A DNA stretch of 64,000 nt from Delphinus delphis (lineage: Eukaryota; Chordata; Mammalia; Artiodactyla; Delphinidae): assembly GCF_949987515.2 (NCBI RefSeq), contig NC_082696.1, forward strand, positions 38,172,431 through 38,236,430, in the 5' to 3' direction. How positions within the stretch are numbered: position 1 is the first letter of the stretch; the number at the start of each line of letters is the position of its first letter. The position numbers and the translations under genes are program-made. Shown here one piece after another: positions 35,471 through 45,725 of this stretch. A model generated the notes under the pieces. The model saw only the letters and a list, made by a program, of their open reading frames with translations. It was not told the origin of the DNA and made no database searches.

Positions 35471-35496
35471 CCATCATTAAAAGTGATGTTGTCTCA

Positions 35497-35796
35497 GGAC
35501 TTCCCTGTTGGCGCAGTGTTTAAGAATCTACCTGCCAATGCAGGGGACACGGGTTCAAGCCTGGGAAGATCCCACATGCCACAGAGCAACTAAGCCTGTG
35601 CGCCACAACTACTGAGTCTGCGCTCTAGAGCCCGCGAGCCACAACTACTGAAGCCCGCACGCCTAGAGCCTATGCTCCACAACAAGAGAAGCCACCACAA
35701 TGAGAAGCCCACGTACCACAACGAAGCCCCTGCTCTCCACAACTAGAGAAAGCCCATGCACAGCCATGAAGACCCAACGCAGCCAAAAAAAAAAAG
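35497..35796 (+). mobile_element. Older, long-form CHR-related SINE
   Basis: It opens GGACTTCCCTGTTGGCGCAG and has an internally repeated body (CCACAACTACTGA twice) and an A-rich tail. It is flanked by AAGTGATG-containing duplications (about 35481-35496 and 35797-35810). More diverged and longer than the young copies. Confidence 0.85.
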
Positions 35797-35810
35797 AAAG
35801 TGATGCCTCA

Positions 35811-38091
35811 ACTCTCCCAGTTTTGTCCATTAACTCAATACACATCAATTCTAAACTTTTCCAGACATCTTGCCTTCTCTGTCTTGCTTCTTTCTAGACA
35901 TTTGCAATTTCATGACTGGCCAACACCACAACTGAACTCAAAGAAAATGAAACTTTTCATGATCCCCAGCTAATAAGTGCCTCTTAGGTTTCCCTCCTTG
36001 CTGGGAATGGCACCACTACCTTCCTCCAAGCTCAAATAGTGGATGGTGCTATCCCTTATTGTATTCATCACTTTCACTCACACATGCCCAATTCTATTTA
36101 ACTCTGCATAGAAAGCCTCATTTACTCTCAGCTCCTTCAGAGACTCCTAGTTGCAGAAATCATGGTTTCTAGGTTGACTATTAAAATGCATTCCCAATTT
36201 CTTTCTCTGAATCCATTCTCTTATGTTCTAGCCTTGTTTTTACTAAGTACATCTAAAATATTATTTCTCTCTTGAACAACCTTCATTTGCCGTGACATTA
36301 AATAGAGACAACTCAGCCTGATCTGTAAACACCTTGCACATGACGATCTTATCCAACCTTTCCAGATGTGGTTCTCCTACAGTCCTCAGCGTTTACCGTG
36401 CTTCTCAACTATCCTCTGTCCTTTGCTGGATCTAGTCTTTCTTCATAGTCTTTCTAACTACCCCTCCGCCAAAAGCAAGTCACTCAAAATTCCCCTGGCA
36501 CATTTTATACTTCTTTTATAATAATGACTGTATCCATTCAGAGTCAAGTATTTTGTCCAAACCACCACTTGCCCAATCAAGGCACAAGTTACAAAAGTAA
36601 ACGTATTTAGTGCTTTTCTCCATTTTTTGTATTCTGAGTAGTGACAATCGCATGAAGTATTCCTAGATCAGTAAACTGTTACTGTTAAGTTGCTTACACA
36701 GAGATTGCATGTGTACGGCAATTGCCCTAGGCTTACAGTTTACCTTGTGCCTCTGTTCTCCTGGTTAGCCTGAGTGATTGACGTGTGACTCCGTTCTTGC
36801 CAGATTTTATCACCTGTAGCTAGTTTACTCTGGTTCAGAATACTGATTTTGCAAAAGAGAGGAAGCTTAGGTTGTTATTCTATCTGTATTTATTTCCCCA
36901 TGAGTAACAAATAGATCCAGAGAATAGGTGCCTTAGTTTTAAGTGTGCTATTACCTACAAAAGTAAAATCTATATTTCTTGTACAAGTACCTTGTAACAT
37001 TTTAATTTTGTAAACATCCTTCATAGAAATTAGCAGATTTTGACTACACAATTAAATATAGTTATTACTTGATTCATCTAAGAACTGATATCTTTAAAAA
37101 ATAAGTATTATTTTACTTAAAAATATCGTTTAATCATTCCCTGATTTATAATTGTTGATAGGACAGTTTTAGGTCACTTAATTCAGTATTTAATTGAGTT
37201 AAGCCTGTATTTAAATATTTTAAAAACTAATCAGGTTGAAACTTTAATAATTCACCATAAAAAATGCTAGCAATTTTGTTTCTTTTTCCCATTTTGTTCT
37301 TTTACGTAGTAACATCTCTTCCTGAAGGTCACATTTCTTCCCTATTAGAGAAAATTTGTACACTAACTTATTTTACCCCTTTTGTATTTGTGGACAGCTG
37401 GTATGCAAAATCTGAATAAACAATACAAAAATGACCCTCTTTCCAATCATGACAAGTGCTAAAAAATTGATATAAAAATTTAAAGATCATTTAATTATAT
37501 TAGAATGATCTCCGACTTAAAGTTACTCCCGCATTATTCCACTATGTACCTTTTAAGTAGACTACACAAAAGACCAAGCGATACACCTAATGCACCTGAA
37601 GAGTCATCATTTATATATTTGAGTTTTGTTCAGCTTTTAATGCCTTTTCATTGCCTTTACGATTGTCAGAAGTCAGTCAGCTAATAAAGTACATGGGCAG
37701 AGATTTTCCTCTTGATCTGCCATATGTGTATGAATTTATTTACCTCAAATTCCCGAAATTCCAAAAGTGATTGTGGTTTCGGGAAGCAGTTTTAGGAGTC
37801 AGAGGAGGACAAGCATGTTTGGGAGGGTCACTGCAAGCTCTCCTTGCCCTAGCCAGACTTCGCTGGCCTGCTGACCACAGTCCTGGCACAGCATCTATTT
37901 CCTCCCCACCCTCTGCCCAAGTCAGCGAAGTTACCTTATTTATCACAAAGTTCTTATTCATAGAGACACTTCATGCTGAGTTTATAGATTAAGAGACCCT
38001 CTAGCTCTTAAAAACCTTTAAATACAATATTTCCTCTTTGGGAAATCTGAGAAATAGATCATGAATTGATATGTCTTTCTTTACTCTCTAG
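35811..38091. other. TRDN intron stretch before the exon at 38092
   Basis: No young repeat. A GC-richer patch at 37780-37930 is open in one + frame but shows no known protein. The rest is AT-rich. Confidence 0.5.
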
Positions 38092-38133
38092 GAGAAGATT
38101 CTGAAGATGTACCAGCTTCAACGAAAGCTAAAG
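38092..38133 (+). CDS. TRDN: TRDN internal coding exon, 42 nt
   Basis: This is the first exon after the 24-kb intron, bounded by TTTACTCTCTAG and G|GTAAAA. With the split codon it reads [R]EDSEDVPASTKAK, aligned to human [K]DVEDVPASKKAK. The animal has one more acidic residue in this patch. Acidic clusters of this kind are frequent in the triadin tail. A long GGAA/GGGA microsatellite lies about 415 bp downstream. Confidence 0.92.
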
Positions 38134-39941
38134 GTAAAATTGTTATCTTCAGTTCACTATGAATTTTCTCTTAAGTCTGCAATATTTTTTCTGTTTGTTT
38201 TATTTAACTATTCTTGATCTGGTTTTCAGCTTTACCTAAGCAATGTTTAGAGGTAGACTTATTTGTAAACAAACAGTTTTTATACGTTATTTGGAAAACA
38301 TATATATGTATATCCATATATTGAAACCTAACTGGTCACTGATATATTTACAAGTAATTATTGAATAATTAGTTGGCCAATCTGCTTACAATAGCAATAT
38401 TTCAAAATTATCATTTCACCAGGGATTGGGGAGATGTTATCTGACAGCAGGAGGTTCACATAAATGTTCAAATATGAGATTGATGTGTTTATTAAGAAAA
38501 ATTAAGATAACTTGCCTATGCTGGCAACAATAGCATAGAGGAAAGATGGAAGGAAGGAAGGAAGGAAGGAAGGAAGGGAGGGAGGGAGGAAGGGAGGAAG
38601 GGAGGGAGGGAGGGAGGGAGGAAGACAGATCTCAAACCTCAGAAAAATTTGCTACAACCAGATACATGACCTTAGGCGAGTATTTCCAGGACTAAATTTC
38701 CTCATCTGTATTGTAAGGTTTTCAACTAATTTAATTTAATGCATTTTTTCCCTGAAGGGTTTCCTGGCTTCCTAGTTTGGCTTGTTATGTGATAGATATT
38801 TGCTATTCTACTTCGAGACTTGCCTGTGGACAATAAGAGTTTGCCTAAGAGGTGTTCTTGTCATCAAAATATAAGTGTTGTGGCAGTGTCTGGAATTAAT
38901 TGACAGTGTGGAAAATAGCACTTTGAGAAAAGACACAAGAGAATAGTTTTCTGATTCTTATGAAATGATTTACACTCGTCTTAAGATATTTTTGAATACT
39001 AAAATTTTTAGATTTTTTAAAAATTGAATTATTAAGAACTATAACTTTTAATATATTTTTTAAATTTCTAGACCATAGCTTCTCAAACAATTTTATACAC
39101 AAATCATTTGGAAATCTTGTTAAAATGAAATAAGTTGAGGTTGGGGACCAAGAACTGTGTTTATATCAGTTTCCCAAGTGATGCTGAAACTGCTGGCACA
39201 TGGATCACACTTTGAGAAGGAAGTTTTTTGAACTCATTTAGAATTTGATGAAATCTAAAACCTGCTTTAGATGAAACACACACACACACTCATATCTTAA
39301 CATTTCATAGTTTTACAGGAAACTCGCAAAAGTTCATCTGTGGACACCAGTTAAGAACTTCTAACCTGGGAAAGGGGGTTCAAATGGATAGTGTCAAATT
39401 ATCCTTTGTTAGATATACACATGGTGCATGTCACTCAAGCAAAAGAGTCCTTGAATCACATGAGAGAAGGAAAGGATACAGAATACTAGCCTGCTGCTAT
39501 TCTTTCAGGACAAGGATGATCATTAAAACTTATGTCTCTCACAAATTTAAAATTATTTTGACTAAAATGTTTGTTTCATAGCCAGATTCCATCCTTACCA
39601 TATTATAACTCTGAGCATCAGAAACCTCTTCTGAGAAAGGAATGGGTGTCAGCAAGCCCTCCATTAACATCAGGACCAGTTTCTATCTGAACAATCGCCT
39701 GTAACATTTCCCATTCTTTTCTTTCATTGCCTCCTCTTCTACTCCTGGATCTTACCTACTAAATTTTGTAGTTAAAGGCTGAACAGAATCTGAATAAGAA
39801 CCTAGAGTATATTCTAAGGAGGGCAAGTGGCTCCTGTTTCTTTCATACTGTGCATTTTTTGGCATTTTTCAGTTCCCTACATATTTGTATAATAGCTGTG
39901 AATGTACAAGTTATTTACTTTCATATTTTTGTATCTACTAG
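38134..39941. other. TRDN intron, 1.8 kb
   Basis: Contains the GGAA/GGGA microsatellite and a short CA run near 39279. Otherwise unassigned. Confidence 0.65.
38548..38624 (+). repeat. GGAA/GGGA microsatellite
   Basis: About 77 bp of GGAA units grading into GGGA units, 415 bp after a TRDN exon. Likely length-variable. Confidence 0.95.
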
Positions 39942-39980
39942 AAGAAGCTGAAGATGTGTCTTCCACAAAGAAGCAAAAAA
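39942..39980 (+). CDS. TRDN: TRDN internal coding exon, 39 nt
   Basis: The acceptor is TTGTATCTACTAG and the donor A|GTAAGT. It reads [E]EAEDVSSTKKQK plus one A that joins GC of the last exon to give Ser. Human has [E]GTEDVSPTKQK, one residue shorter. The exon resembles its upstream neighbour (EDVPAS versus EDVSST), so the two probably arose by exon duplication, as much of the triadin tail seems to have done. Confidence 0.92.
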
Positions 39981-41149
39981 GTAAGTTTTTTTAAAAAGAT
40001 TAAAACTACTGAGGCATTCTGTAGATGGTATATATAAATTGAAACTTTAGACTCCCTTAAGAAGAAAAAGAAGAAGATTTTTAGCACAGACATGAAGAAT
40101 AACATTACAGTAGGTCTCTTACATTTCAAAGAGAAGTTCTGCATTTTTTGCATCAGGCAAGTGGCACATATTTGGAGGAATTACAAAGCAATGATGGAAG
40201 TGGCACTTATTGCAAACCGTTCTACACAGCTCTGACCCTGAGCACTCCAACCGAATCTGTGCTTAAATGCGTGCTACTGTCTGCTTTGTAAAAAGACAGC
40301 TGAAGTGATATGCTGAAATTTTTTATATCAAAAAGAAGAAAATGTAGAAATAGGTCTCAGCAATTCAATTGCTTAGAGACTCATTCTAAGAATGAAAGTT
40401 CTTTTGGATTGTTCTCGATATATGGCAGGCTCTTAATGTTCAATCTTTGGGATCGTTGATTTTAGAATGCAATCAGTATTCATATGCAGTTACAAAATTC
40501 AATGTCCAAGATTCTCATTATTTCAGTACTTCTAAATTAGATATTTTTCTTCAGATGGTAAAGCAATACATCTTGAATTCACATATGCATAAGAGTCATT
40601 GCTGGACAGACTAAAGGAAGCAATTTTTAAAATAGGTGTAACCTAAGTTTGCTTCACATAATGCTTTTAAAGTAAAGAATAGACATTTATCTGAGGAAAT
40701 GATGTCAATCATGTTCTCTGGGTTTTACAATGTTTCTTAGATGTATTTCTGAAGGAAATTAGAAAAATGTCCTCTATAATAGAAAATGCCTCCTGTTCTG
40801 TATTAATACTTGAATTATTGAACAAATATTAAGTGCCTACTATGTTCTAAGCACCATTTAGATGCTGGGGCTTCTGCAACAGATAAGAGGGATACTCATT
40901 ATAACCCTTCATATAATCAGGTTGTGTGGAATATAAAGAAATAAGCAGTTTTAATACTTTCAGATATGGTTGCAAAATCCATAAAGTCAATCTGGGCATG
41001 TTTCTGATTTATATAGCAATGCTTTCCCAATTGTTAACCTACTCATAACAAATTGTGGCTTTATCACATAACACTCAAAATCTCTTATTTCATAAATAAA
41101 TATTAAAACATAATGAAATAGGTGGATTATATTAATGTCAGTTTCATGG

Positions 41150-41290
41150 TTGTGATATTATAGTATAATTTTGAAAAGATGTTAACCATTGGGGAAAACT
41201 AGGTGAAGGATACGTGGGCTCTCTCTGCATTGTTTCTTACAACTGTATGCGACTCTACAATGATCTCAAAGTAAAAGGTTTAATTAAAAA
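41150..41290 (+). mobile_element. Possible old L1 3' end
   Basis: GTTAACCATTGGGGAAAACT followed by TGGGCTCTCTCTGCATTG and an A-rich end resembles the 3' terminus of old mammalian L1 copies. Confidence 0.4.
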
Positions 41291-42330
41291 GAAGTAAATA
41301 AATAAAATAATTCCATTATTTTAGTAAAAAAAAGCACCAAGGTATCAAGTACTTTAAGTTCATTTTGGGATTTACTTGTAGCAAAACAATATTTTCTATT
41401 TTCATCTTACCATGAAGCAATTCTATAGTTTGATATTCATGAGCCTTTTATATAAGATCTAGAATAGGCAGCTATGATGGTATTTTCACTAATAACTATT
41501 TGACATCAATAAAATAAATGTCAGAACAGTGCCTACGGATCAGAAGGTTCAGCTGGAAAGTAGCCTGTTGTTGATGGACTCTTCGCCTTTTGGTACTGGT
41601 GCTGCCGTTTTCTGCCATCCTTCTGTGTAACCGTCCAACACCCAGGGGTGAGGGGGGTTGTGTTCCTGCCTCTGTCTGAGGCTAGAACAAAATAGAAAAC
41701 AATTCTGGATGAGATAGAGTGGAAAGGAGAAGGACTAAACTCAAGATTTCTCCAAACTTTTCATCACTAAAAACCCAATGATTAAAGTCAGCTGACATCA
41801 TGGATGATGAAATCAGAATAATCCCTTGTTGCTTTCCTTGGCTTCTTTCTACACACACTTTGCTTTATTCTACTTCGTAAACCCTTAGGCTCACATGGAT
41901 TTGGCCAGCACGCCCCTCACCCCCATATCCCACATACCGCTAGCTGCAATTGTCATTCTCTTTCCTGGCCATGTGCAAGAAGTCTGTGGTTGGTTGACAG
42001 AATGCAAATGGATACGATGGACCACACTGAAGAGTCAGTAGGGGTCCATCATGGTGAGGAGGGGCTAAACTCACCATCTCTTAACAAAACTGCTACCTGG
42101 AAGCCTCGGCTCACTGGGCCCAGAGCTCATGCCGTATCCAATGCGCACACTGCCTCGCTGGGCTTTAAGTCCTTTCCTGTGTTGTTTTCTACTCTGACAA
42201 CAGAGCTGCTATCTGGAGGCACTGCCCTAGAGAGTAACTGTGCCATCTCAGGAGAGTGCTTGCCTCCAGAGTAAGGGCAAGTGGAAAACCTCAAGACTTT
42301 ACAAATCACAAGACTCTCTGTGGTGTTATT

Positions 42331-42344
42331 AACACACGCACGCG

Positions 42345-42380
<36 letters not shown>
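42331..42380 (+). repeat. CA microsatellite
   Basis: Impure CACG then pure CA units, about 50 bp, 400 bp before the last coding exon. Confidence 0.95.
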
Positions 42381-42382
<2 letters not shown>

Positions 42383-42778
42383 TTGGTTACTTTGCATATT
42401 GATAAGCTCATGTTTTGAAACCTGTTACTACATACCAGTTTTTCCAAATACTGTGCACATCTAGATTCCTATAAACTAAACACTTTGACTTTCTATGCCA
42501 GGCTTTTCTTATTATCATTTTAATAATGGCTTATTATGTGCCAGGAAGGATTTCAAGTGGTTCACATATATGAACTTATTTAATTTCCACAATATTTCTG
42601 TGAGGTTTTTTGTTGTTGTCTTGATTTTACATGTGAGGAACTTGCTGGTTGTTGCCAAGGCTATCTGGCTGGAGAACCCATGTCCATATGTATTGTATTA
42701 GACTGCCTCACAGTGTTTTACCTCTGTTCCTAATCACATTCTGCTTGTTTTAATAAATCATCATCCTCTATTCTTTAG

Positions 42779-42918
42779 GCCCCATCAGCTTCTTCCAATG
42801 TGTCTACTTGGATGGATACAATGGCTATGGATTTCAGTTTCCTGTCACTCCTGCACACCGCCCTGGAGAGAGCTCTGGCCAACCAAGTACTCCAGAACAG
42901 AAGCAACAAGGACGATAA
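42779..42918 (+). CDS. TRDN: TRDN last coding exon with stop codon
   Basis: After CTATTCTTTAG the frame encodes 45 residues and TAA at 42916-42918. It starts [S]PISFFQCVYLDGYNGYGF and ends QKQQGR. The first part is identical to human triadin. The later part differs modestly (PVTPAHRPGESSGQ against human PFTPADRPGESSGQ). This hydrophobic, tyrosine-rich end is unlike the charged tail before it and is the conserved lumenal C-terminus. Its Cys matches the cysteine of rabbit triadin implicated in disulfide-linked oligomers. Confidence 0.96.
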
Positions 42919-43409
42919 GACACATATACACAGCCCTTACAAGTGCTTTAAGACTTTGAAAATAGGATCTTCTGTTTGTCCAGAGTGGCACGTGCAATTG
43001 AAATCATATAGTCCAGGGAATTTCTCTGAAAATATTTTACCCTCCTGCCTGGTGTAGAAAGAAAGAGTGAGCAAAGGGATCGAATGATAAGTAGACGAGT
43101 TGGAGGGTCTGGCGCTCAAGAATCTGTCATTTGTTTGTTGCTGGGTGTGGGTACTTATATTTTTCTATTTCCACTCGCTGTAGGGTTGTTCACAAATTAG
43201 GTTACATTTTACTTAATAATGGTCTTTTAAACATAATTGACACAATGACAAAATGAAATTTCTGGCTTCAGTTAGATATTTACTTTGAAGTGAAAACACG
43301 GACTATGCTTCAAGTTTAAAGGGTGTAGGAGCTCATACAAAGGCTGCTCTTTTGCATCATGTAGGTGTCTAAACTCAATTTACCCAGTAAGCTGATGTTT
43401 AATAGTTTG

Positions 43410-43765
43410 TTTTAACATCTTTATTGGATTACAATTGCTTTACAATGGTGTGTTAGTTTCTGCTGTATAACAAAATGAATCAGCTATACATATATCCCCA
43501 TATCCCCTCCCTCTTGAGCCTCCCTCCCACCCTCCCTATCCCACCCCTCTAGGTGGACACAAAGCACTGAGCTGATCTCCCTGTGCTATGCAACTGCTTC
43601 TCACTAGTTATCAGTTTTACTTTTGGTAGTGTATATATGTCCATGCCACTCTCTCACTTCATCCCAGCTTACCCTGCCCCCTCCCCGTGTCCTCAAGTCC
43701 ATTCTCTACGTCTGCGTCTTTATTCCTGTCCTGCCCCTAGGTTCTTCAGAACCATTTTTTTTTTA
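43410..43765 (-). mobile_element. L1 3' end in the probable TRDN 3' UTR
   Basis: Antisense truncated L1 starting TTTTAACATCTTTATTGG, flanked by a perfect 16-bp duplication GATGTTTAATAGTTTG (43394-43409 and 43766-43781). Confidence 0.95.
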
Positions 43766-44458
43766 GATGTTTAATAGTTTGATTTGATTTCTGTCTATCT
43801 CTATTTTAGTTGTGACTATGCTCTAAAAATGAGTAACAGTTGCACCAAAGAATGCTTTAAGTTCCTTATGATGCTCTTTTAGAGCTCAAAATATCTCTGA
43901 CCTTTAGACATGATAAGATGGAGTAGAAATGTTTGATGAATCTTATCTCTAAGATTTGTCTTGAATTACTATTAGGACATTCACTCCAGTGGAAATACAC
44001 CATCCAGTTAGGCAAGTCTGGTGAATCATTTGTTTAAGTATAAGCAAATGAGATGTAGAATTGTCAGATTTCTGCAGACTGTGCCCTAATGAAAATGTCA
44101 CCTGGGTGAAATTTTAGATCAATCACTAAATTGGGGTGACAGATACAAGAGTATTTTCATTTCACTTTAATAGGATCATTCTATGGAGTTAAACAGGTTT
44201 TATTTCTCAAAAGAGAAAAATATGAATGTCATTAGAGGTGAAGGAATACGTTTTAACCATAAGTGCTTCACGAGATGTCTTACTTATTTTTTAGGTAATT
44301 GGTTACCAGTGTCAGTGAAATGAATGACAATCTTTAACTTATTTTGATGATGCATCATTGGGAATAACTACTATAGTTTTGCCATCCTTTTGTCTCCCAG
44401 TGATATCAACACTTGTGTTTTTTACCACATTTTTCTATCAACTCTAAAAGTCATGCCA

Positions 44459-44590
44459 GGGAATTCCCTGGTGGTCTAGCGGTTACGACTCTGTACTTCC
44501 ACTGCAAGGGGGAAGGGTTCCATCCCTGGTCGGGGAACTATGATCCCTCATGCTGTGTGGCGTGGCCAAAATAATTAAATAAATAAAAGT
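44459..44590 (+). mobile_element. Short tRNA-derived SINE (132 bp)
   Basis: It opens GGGAATTCCCTGGTGGTCTA and has a B-box-like GGTTCCATCCCTGGTC and a TAAATAAA tail. Flanked by AGTCATGCCA duplications (44449-44458 and 44594-44603). It is a different, shorter type than the CHR copies. Confidence 0.88.
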
Positions 44591-44660
44591 AGAAGTCATG
44601 CCACTGTGACCTTTATCATGTTTACAGTTGCAATTCAACTTATGACACATTAACTCAGGA

Positions 44661-44666
44661 AATAAA
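44661..44666 (+). promoter_or_regulatory. Alternative TRDN poly(A) signal candidate
   Basis: AATAAA followed by TTGAGTTATTCTTTCTGGC, a moderately T/G-rich downstream element. It lies about 1.74 kb after the stop codon, just beyond a SINE whose own tail (44570-44588) also holds AATAAA-like hexamers. Confidence 0.3.
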
Positions 44667-44828
44667 TTGAGTTATTCTTTCTGGCTTTATAATTATCTTC
44701 AGCGAAGTCTGAAGTAGACAGAGCCGACACTAGCCAAGTCATTTATTTTCAAGGACTGCAACTAAGTTTTTTAGCTCCAAGATGTAGAACTCTGTTTTAC
44801 TAGACTATCATTAGGGTAGGACATTAGT

Positions 44829-44866
44829 AACATGTTAATTATTAATTAACATGTTAATTATTAATA
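44829..44866. repeat. 19-bp tandem repeat, AT-rich and palindromic
   Basis: Two copies of AACATGTTAATTATTAATT. The unit itself contains AACATGTT and TTAATTAA palindromes. Confidence 0.85.
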
Positions 44867-45264
44867 ATGAATTTTGTGAAAAGTTGATCTTGGCCACAGG
44901 CTGGTGGACCTAACTTACACCACAAAAGCCAATGGTACAATGAACCAAGATTAATGACACTCCTTACGTGGGGTGCCTAGAAGTGTGTAACTTCAGTACT
45001 GACCAGATGGTACCATCTTGTAAAGCCTCTTCATGTAATAATGAAAACTTGTGGAAAGGACAGTGGATGAAGTTTATTGCTCAACTGCTGCCCTAGCTTG
45101 TCCAGTTTAATGACTAAAGGAATAGAGAGCAAATATGACAGTTTTCTCAATTTCATAGAGAAGAATGGTTTCATTCTTTTCCTTCAGTGACTATTGAGCA
45201 TTTACTCTTTCTAGGGCACTGTGTTAGGCACTGGACTATATAAGAAAAATATCAGCGATAAATT

Positions 45265-45425
45265 CTTTTCCCAGCGCTATCCTGACACAATATGTGGCCT
45301 TGGAAAATTTGCTAAACATACTGCGCTTGTTTCCCTGTGTGTAAAATAGGGATTTCAGGACAAACAACCTTATACCTCACAGATGTACTGTGGAGACTGA
45401 CAAAATATCTTAATACAGATATGAC
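45265..45425 (+). mobile_element. Possible MIR SINE
   Basis: MIR-like phrases: ATATGTGGCCTTGGAAAATT, GTTTCCCTGTGTGTAAAATA and TACTGTGGAGACTGACAAAA. Confidence 0.5.
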
Positions 45426-45700
45426 ATAAAAAACATTTTCTGAAATAATACTTTTGGATGTGGCAGTACTTTTCCCTCTGAGTGCATTTCTATATTATTT
45501 TATTGTTTCTTTCACGCTCATTATGAAAACTATTTGATAAAAAAGTTAAATATGACAATTTCTTGTAATTAGAATTAGACAAATGAATTATGATGTTAAC
45601 GATATTAATAATAATTGTTAAGGTTTATCTGCTTAAAGTTACAATGATAAGAGCACATGAAAAATATTAACTAAACTCATCTGTTCGTACGAGTCCATCA

Positions 45701-45706
45701 AATAAA
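45701..45706 (+). promoter_or_regulatory. Best TRDN poly(A) signal candidate
   Basis: AATAAA about 2.78 kb past the stop codon, followed at 15-35 nt by a T/GT-rich element (CCTTTCATGTTTGTGCTTT). This spacing is the most canonical seen between 42919 and 48000. Confidence 0.45.
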
Positions 45707-45725
45707 GTATTTCTAGTCCTTTCAT

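Larger units (their letters stand above)
34391..35496. other. Intron stretch with two MIRs
   Basis: Unique-looking DNA at 34391-34990, then the two MIR copies described separately. No exon was seen. Confidence 0.6.
39981..42778. other. Last TRDN intron, 2.8 kb
   Basis: Includes probable MIR-like fragments near 40815-40880 and 42500-42700, an old L1-like 3' end at about 41150-41290 and a CA microsatellite. A mixed block at 41880-42290 could not be assigned. Confidence 0.55.
42919..45725 (+). other. TRDN: Probable TRDN 3' UTR
   Basis: The stretch between the stop codon and the best downstream poly(A) signal has no other gene. It includes an antisense L1 3' end (43410-43765), a tRNA-derived SINE (44459-44590), two old MIR-like patches and a 19-bp tandem repeat. 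The end point is inferred from AATAAA at 45701. Transcript data would be needed to fix it, and an earlier end near 44666 is possible. Confidence 0.5.

Noticed and set aside
37740..37992. 73-codon open frames on both strands in a GC-richer patch before a TRDN exon
   Set aside because: No family or splice fit was seen. GC content alone explains the frames.
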